From JAKLIH01 sp964618955 (GTDB lineage: Bacteria; Patescibacteriota; Minisyncoccia; UBA6257; JAKLIH01), in assembly GCA_964618955.1 (NCBI GenBank), contig CAZUBO010000009.1, forward strand, positions 1 to 29,969: a stretch of 29,969 bases of DNA. Direction: 5' to 3'. Below the pieces are notes generated by a model. That model saw only the letters and a list, made by a program, of their open reading frames with translations, was not told the DNA's origin and ran no database searches. A program made the translations under genes and the position numbers. Shown here piece by piece: positions 26,994-29,969 of this stretch (its first letter is position 1; each line of letters starts with the position of its first letter).

Positions 26994-27608
26994 TTACTTC
27001 TTAAGAATCTTAGCAATTTTGGCTTTGAATTCTTCCTTATGGTCTAAATCATAATACCCTTGGATTTTGCCTAGTAAAACACCATTCTTGAAGAATAGAA
27101 GACTTGGTAATTTAGTAACTTTGTATTTAGCTTGTAAATCAGACATATTGGATACATCTACCTTATAGAATAGCAAATCAATGTGCTTGAATAAATCTTT
27201 GATTGGAATAGATCGTAAAAGGCATTGACCACCACTATCTTCAAAGAATTCGCAGACTACTAGCTTCTTAGTATCAGCTATTTTTGTATTAAAAGCTTTT
27301 TTAGTTTTAATTAAAGTAGAAGTGTCTAAGACTTGAGCGCCATATTTATCAACAAACAAATCCGAAAGCTTACGAGGATCTTTGGCAATCATCTTTTTTA
27401 TCTTTTCGGCTTCAGCTTCAGTCTTCGCTAAATTAATGGCGGAAACTGTACAAGCTTTAACGCATTTACCACAACCAATGCATTTCTTAGAATCTCATTT
27501 AATGCTCTTTTTCTTTTTGTCTCAGGATAGAGCATTAGTAGGACAAGCAACAATTCCATCACAAGCTGGCGAATTATCGCAGATTTTGAAATTAATAATT
27601 ATAGGCAT
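26994..27608 (-). CDS. Ferredoxin-thioredoxin fusion protein
   Basis: A 204-aa protein. Residues 1-75 have eight Cys arranged as two [4Fe-4S] clusters: CDNSPACDGIVACP and CIGCGKCVKACTVSAINL, as in 2[4Fe-4S] ferredoxins. A helical linker follows, then a thioredoxin-like domain: VVCEFFEDSGGQC, DLLFYKVDVSNMSDLQAKYK, VTKLPSLLFFKNG (the cis-Pro TKLPS) and GKIQGYYD. The active-site WCGPC is replaced by EDSGGQC, so it may not be a disulfide reductase but an electron-transfer or scaffold fusion. UGA=Trp in SWDKK and KWDSK. Monocistronic, with a terminator at 27650-27680. Confidence 0.85.
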
Positions 27609-27649
27609 AATTAAGATTTAATTTGTATGTATTAAATATATCATAAATT

Positions 27650-27680
27650 AAAAATCCCTGCAACAAAGTCAGGGATTTTT
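27650..27680. terminator. Bidirectional terminator
   Basis: AAAATCCCTG / CAGGGATTTTT, 9-nt loop. It lies upstream of the ferredoxin-thioredoxin gene and downstream of the CPHC gene, so its main job is to end the CPHC transcript. Confidence 0.88.
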
Positions 27681-27685
27681 GAATT

Positions 27686-28096
27686 CTACTTACCGTAATT
27701 GTCAAAAAAAGTAGTAATATCCTTATCCCCCATTAAACATTCACTACCAGTTCAGAGGAATGGTACGCCAACATTCTCTTGGGATAATTCACATTTTTGG
27801 ACAGTAGCTAATAGTTGTTTTACATTGTCTTGATTAGAAACTTCTTTCTCATCAAAATCAATTTTGGATTTGGTATTATTCTTAGTAATGTATTCTTCGA
27901 CAACTTTACAATGAGGACAGGTATTTGAGAAGAACAAAGTCATTTTAGTTGGCAAAGTTCCTTCAACAGTAGTAACAGTTGTTGTAGTTGAAGAGCTAGT
28001 AGGAGCTTTAGTTTCTTTTTTCATCATAGCAATACCAGCAATGACAACTAAAGCAATAATACCGATCATTAAAAACAAATTCTTTTTGTTATTCAT
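27686..28096 (-). CDS. Membrane-anchored CPHC thioredoxin/glutaredoxin-like protein
   Basis: A 136-aa protein. One N-terminal transmembrane anchor (LFLMIGIIALVVIAGIAM), a Ser/Thr linker, then LFFSNTCPHCKVVEEYITKN, a CxxC thioredoxin-fold active site, and a second part with VPFLWTGSECLMGDKDITTF: the cis-Pro loop (GVPF) and a structural Cys. CPHC is the DsbA-type active site, so the soluble domain probably faces outward and may oxidise or isomerise Cys-rich exported proteins such as 13816-14478. UGA=Trp at FLWTG. A terminator follows at 27650-27680. Confidence 0.85.
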
Positions 28097-28182
28097 TATG
28101 TTTTTTTAAATTTTTATTATATTAATATATTATATTAAAATTTGAAATTAATCAACCCCCTTTTGGAATTCAGCGATTGGAC

Positions 28183-28211
28183 TTGCAATTGCATTAAAAA
28201 AGTGGTATAAT
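28183..28211 (+). promoter_or_regulatory. Plus-strand consensus promoter for the Cys-rich cassette
   Basis: TTGCAA (28183-28188), a 17-nt spacer, TATAAT (28206-28211). Confidence 0.8.
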
Positions 28212-28260
28212 ACAAATAATTCAATGAGTACAATTTTAAAAAAGAAAAGGAGGCCAAGAA

Positions 28261-28484
28261 TGGCAACATGGTGCATTGCCTTTAAAAGGATATGCCAATT
28301 TAACGGCAACCTTAAGCAGTGTGGTCTTGTGAAATCACTTGTCAAAGGTTATTTAACTGGCCAATGTTCGCAAGCTTTTACTTGCGAATATCCAGAAAGG
28401 TGCCCTTACGAGGGTAACCTTTATAAATGTTGTAAAACTGCGGGACAATGCCCGCTGTTCAAGAAAGGAGATAAAAATGCCTGA
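28261..28484 (+). CDS. SD-led Cys-rich small protein with internal repeat (74 aa)
   Basis: Not recognised. The start is fixed by AAAGGAGG 6-7 nt before ATG 28261. Ten Cys form two related blocks: CQFNGNLKQCGLVKSL...TGQC and CPYEGNLYKCCKTAGQC, i.e. C-x-x-x-GNL-x-x-C ... GQC twice, so an ancestral Cys module was duplicated; it could bind metal. Trp is TGG. The frame meets TGA at 28482-28484, inside the ATG of the next SD-led ORF. With UGA=Trp it would continue 19 codons to TAG at 28539. The overlap with a new SD+ATG argues for TGA as a true stop, which conflicts with the code used elsewhere. It is one of only two plus-strand units in the window. Confidence 0.75.
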
Positions 28485-28641
28485 CGATATAAAAGACGGG
28501 ACTCAACCAAGAAACGAATATGCCGATGGTGCATTCGTTAGCTGTTTCCCCATTGGTAGTATTTCGACTACCGAAAAGCCCCTCCATGAGCCTATGGCTC
28601 GTGGAGGTTTTTCATTAAAAAATATTTTAAAAATTAAATAA
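28477..28641 (+). CDS. Second SD-led ORF of the plus-strand cassette (54 aa)
   Basis: Candidate only. A perfect AAGGAG stands 6-7 nt before ATG 28477, which overlaps the TGA of the upstream gene. The frame reads MPDDIKDGTQPRNEYADGAF and ends at TAA 28639-28641, but its last third passes through the terminator hairpin at 28580-28612, which would shorten the mRNA. The real product may be shorter, or the ORF may be a leader. No homology recognised. Confidence 0.45.
   Translation: MPDDIKDGTQPRNEYADGAFVSCFPIGSISTTEKPLHEPMARGGFSLKNILKIK
28580..28612 (+). terminator. Terminator of the plus-strand Cys cassette
   Basis: CCTCCATGAGCC / GGCTCGTGGAGG, 12-bp GC-rich stem, 3-nt loop, followed by TTTTT. 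Confidence 0.88.
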
Positions 28642-28683
28642 AAGAAAAAGGCGTAATAAGAAGCTTGTCTTTTTCTTACTACC
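28641..28683 (-). terminator. Terminator of the minus-strand micro-ORF RNA
   Basis: Minus strand: GTAGTAAGAA / TTCTTATTAC hairpin, then GCCTTTTTCTTTT. It converges with the plus-strand terminator. Confidence 0.75.
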
Positions 28684-28828
28684 CTTTTGAATACCTAAAG
28701 GCCGTTGATTGTCGTTTGTTTGAACCAAAATGTGTTCACCGTGCGATATGAAGTTAAACGACATATATTGTTTTTTGCTCCGGACTCCCATGAATGGGTT
28801 TTCGACAGAGCGATTTAATCAACGACCT

Positions 28829-28957
28829 TTAGGCCGCATTCCCCAAAAAATCTTTGTGAATGAGATCATGCCCCATTCCATTAATCAAACATTGCAGATG
28901 CTTGATCTGATGGATGGGGCCTCGACAGACGAGGACAAAATACGTTTTAAAGAACAT
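28829..28957 (-). CDS. SD-led micro-ORF (42 aa)
   Basis: GAAAGGAG stands 9 nt before ATG 28957. The frame reads MFFKTYFVLVCRGPIHQIKH, then LQCLINGMGHDLIHKDFLGN ending AA and TAA. It has no Trp and two Cys. Much of it lies in the CCCCAT...ATGGGG helix. Product not recognised; it may be a sensor peptide. Confidence 0.42.
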   Translation of the reverse strand: MFFKTYFVLVCRGPIHQIKHLQCLINGMGHDLIHKDFLGNAA

Positions 28958-29061
28958 AGATTTTTTCTCCTTTCGGTAAGATTAATTACAACATCTTCTA
29001 AATCGTCCTGCAACACCAGGACGTAACTGCCCCTCTTTTTTTGTGCCCCAGGTAGCTTGGG

Positions 29062-29097
29062 CTATCTTCCGAAGGTTAAAAAAGAACTTCTAACCAT
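29062..29097 (-). CDS. SD-led leader peptide candidate (11 aa)
   Basis: AAAGGAG stands 6 nt before ATG 29097. MVRSSFLTFGR and TAG. A GTTTG...CAAAC hairpin abuts the SD. Its short length and position at the start of the structured transcript suggest a regulatory leader peptide. Confidence 0.4.
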   Translation of the reverse strand: MVRSSFLTFGR

Positions 29098-29154
29098 AAC
29101 ACTCTCCTTTCGTTTGATTGCCTGCAAGCAAACAAACTATAAGTATATGAAGAT

Positions 29155-29182
29155 ATATTAACATATATTTTTAAAAAATCAA
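29155..29182 (-). promoter_or_regulatory. Promoter of the structured micro-ORF transcript
   Basis: Minus strand: TTGATT (29177-29182), a 16-nt spacer, TAATAT (29155-29160). Confidence 0.6.
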
Positions 29183-29192
29183 TAGCTGTGTT

Positions 29193-29373
29193 TAAAAAAA
29201 AGAAAAGAGAGTTGTTGGGAGATGATCCCCCAACAACTCTGTATAGTTTGGATAGATTAAAAATCTTATCGTACTCACCTAGTGAGTCATTTGAGTCCTT
29301 TCGCTCTCAACAAGAAAATTAATCCATCTCGTAGACATTTACGACAAGCATTCATAACTTGCTTGTCGGTTCA
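29193..29373 (-). ncRNA. Small structured RNA (~180 nt) downstream of rpsI
   Basis: Promoter at 29381-29408 and a strong terminator AGAGTTGTTGGG/CCCAACAACTCT plus T-rich run (29193-29240). Internal hairpins: GACAAGCA/TGCTTGTC (29343-29367), GAG/CTC and ACTCAC/GTGAGT. An ATG frame (MNACRKCLRDGLIFLL, 29266-29355) has no SD and starts inside the loop of the first hairpin, so a peptide is less likely than an sRNA, though CxxC and basic residues are suggestive. Confidence 0.65.
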
Positions 29374-29380
29374 TACATAT

Positions 29381-29408
29381 ATTCTAACATTAAATTTTTT
29401 AAAGTCAA
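29381..29408 (-). promoter_or_regulatory. Promoter of the 29.2-kb small RNA
   Basis: Minus strand: TTGACT (29403-29408), a 16-nt spacer, TAGAAT (29381-29386). Confidence 0.72.
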
Positions 29409-29418
29409 ATATTAGAAA

Positions 29419-29455
29419 GAAAAAACCGCGATAAATCATTAAAGAATTTATCGCG
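29419..29455 (-). terminator. Terminator of the rpsI operon
   Basis: Minus strand: CGCGATAAAT / ATTTATCGCG hairpin followed by GTTTTTTC. Confidence 0.9.
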
Positions 29456-29476
29456 ATTTTGAGTTTTAAAAATCTC

Positions 29477-29969
29477 TTATCTCTTTCTTCACTGTGGAGC
29501 TCTACGAGCTTTGTGTAAACCATATTTCTTTCTTTCAACAATACGAGAATCACGAGTTAGAAGTCCGTTTTGTTTTAAGATTGGACGAAATTCAGGATTG
29601 AATTTGATCAAACAACGGCTAATACCAAGAATACAAGCATCGCATTGAGAATTATATCCTCCACCAATAACTTTGATAGAAATACCAAACTTATTGAACG
29701 TATTAGTTAAACGCAAAGGCAAAACTAATTTGTCTTGTAATTCTTTGACTTGAAAATATGTTTCAAGATCTCTACCGTTAGCTGAAAAACCATTCTCATT
29801 TAAATAGAAGCGAACACGAGCGATAGAAGTTTTTCTACGACCGACAGCTTCAACGTATTTACCTTTAAAGTCTTTCAAACCTTTTTTGGTTTCTTTAGCT
29901 ACAGGATTTGATACTACTTCACGTTTGATAACTGGTTTTTTAACCTCTTCATGGTTAATGAATGTTTCT
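29477..29969 (-). CDS. rpsI: 30S ribosomal protein S9 (5' end beyond window)
   Basis: The S9 core is complete: YVEAVGRRKTSIARVRFYLN, VIGGGYNSQCDACILGISRC, LLTRDSRIVERKKYGLHKAR and RAPQWRKR at the C-terminus, which touches the P-site tRNA. The Trp in RAPQW is UGA and TAA follows four codons later, matching the usual RxPQ-[FW]-SKR end. Before the core is an N-terminal extension (KKPVIKREVVSNPVAKETKK and more) running off the right edge; extended S9 is common in Patescibacteria. The start is not in the window. Confidence 0.97.

Larger units (their letters stand above)
28642..29148 (-). ncRNA. Structured micro-ORF transcript (~505 nt)
   Basis: Promoter 29155-29182 and terminator 28641-28683 define the unit. 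Helices in transcript order: GTTTG-CTTGC hairpin just before the first SD; GCCC/GGGC; a perfect CGTCCTG/CAGGACG; CCTCG/CGAGG; CCCCAT...ATGGGG with CAGAT/ATCTG inside; then a 17-bp stem CCTAAAGGTCGTTGATT with its partner AATCAACGGCCTTTAGG (one G-U) that closes a multibranch domain containing GCTC/GAGC, CCCAT/ATGGG, TGTCGTTT/AAACGACA and TGAAC/GTTCA. It carries two SD-led micro-ORFs (11 and 42 aa) and a third ATG frame of 45 codons without a well-placed SD. It may be a large ncRNA, a leader-peptide-controlled RNA, or a micro-operon. Confidence 0.62.

Noticed and set aside
28148..28345. Minus-strand 65-codon frame over the Cys cassette promoter
   Set aside because: It is antisense to a consensus promoter and an SD-led gene, and its own upstream lacks initiation signals.
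28730..29026. Plus-strand 98-codon frame (MCSPCDMKLND)
   Set aside because: It is antisense to the micro-ORF RNA, has no SD or promoter on that strand, and is created by the inverted repeats.
1..29969. tRNA genes, rRNA genes, CRISPR arrays or IS elements
   Set aside because: I saw no cloverleaf with a conserved T-loop and CCA, no regularly spaced direct repeats, and no transposase frame. The closing stem of domain 1 at 9.0 kb is 7 bp like an acceptor, but it encloses over 90 nt and lacks tRNA motifs.

Overview
The window is AT-rich bacterial DNA that reads coherently only if UGA is tryptophan (genetic code 4). EF-G carries UGA at the universally conserved Trp positions of the MDWMDQE and SETVWRQ motifs, S9 at the Trp of its C-terminal RAPQW, and metK four times. 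Every confidently decoded gene ends in TAA or TAG. TGG is also used for Trp, but less often. S9 has a long N-terminal extension, S12 ends in a typical Patescibacteria-like RSKYGAKK tail, and Shine-Dalgarno (SD) sequences are absent from nearly all genes. I infer a Patescibacteria/CPR-like genome with UGA=Trp. A Mollicutes origin is less likely, and UGA=Gly (code 25) is contradicted by EF-G.

Nearly all genes lie on the minus strand. From left to right: (i) a short SD-led Cys protein, a broken metallopeptidase, a NUDIX protein and a minimal nucleotidyltransferase (0.2-2 kb). (ii) A five-gene operon abiEi-abiEii-zinc protein-SDR-M28 peptidase (2-6.6 kb), then a Fic AMPylase-like gene and a UMF1-type transporter. 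(iii) A plus-strand, doubly multibranched RNA (9.0-9.3 kb) facing metK, which lies behind a SAM-I-type riboswitch with its own terminator. (iv) A zinc ribbon, a membrane protein and a DinD/BRO protein. (v) An operon of a kinase-like protein, a secreted Cys-repeat protein, an SPL-like radical SAM protein, a 2H phosphoesterase and a C15-like peptidase (12.1-15.6 kb). (vi) An SD-led cassette, a DUF5680-like gene, a second copy of the zinc protein, a bPH2 membrane protein, an AlbA_2/Schlafen-like regulator, an ArfB-like GGQ protein, a HEAT-nucleotidyltransferase fusion, a frameshifted Fic/RhuM remnant and an alpha/beta hydrolase (15.6-23.1 kb). (vii) A ~410-nt structured RNA, then the str operon rpsL-rpsG-fusA with a hairpin-rich leader. 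(viii) A ferredoxin-thioredoxin fusion, a CPHC thioredoxin-like membrane protein, a dense 1.2-kb block of SD-led micro-ORFs and structured RNAs (28.2-29.4 kb), and rpsI, which runs off the right edge.

Two gene-expression styles coexist. Housekeeping and accessory genes have A/T-only leaders with no SD and use UGA for Trp. A few small transcription units have near-consensus promoters, perfect AAGGAG-type SDs, intrinsic terminators, TGG-only Trp and higher GC; they encode tiny Cys-rich or unknown proteins or highly structured RNAs. This second class, with the large unassigned structured RNAs, is the most interesting content of the window.
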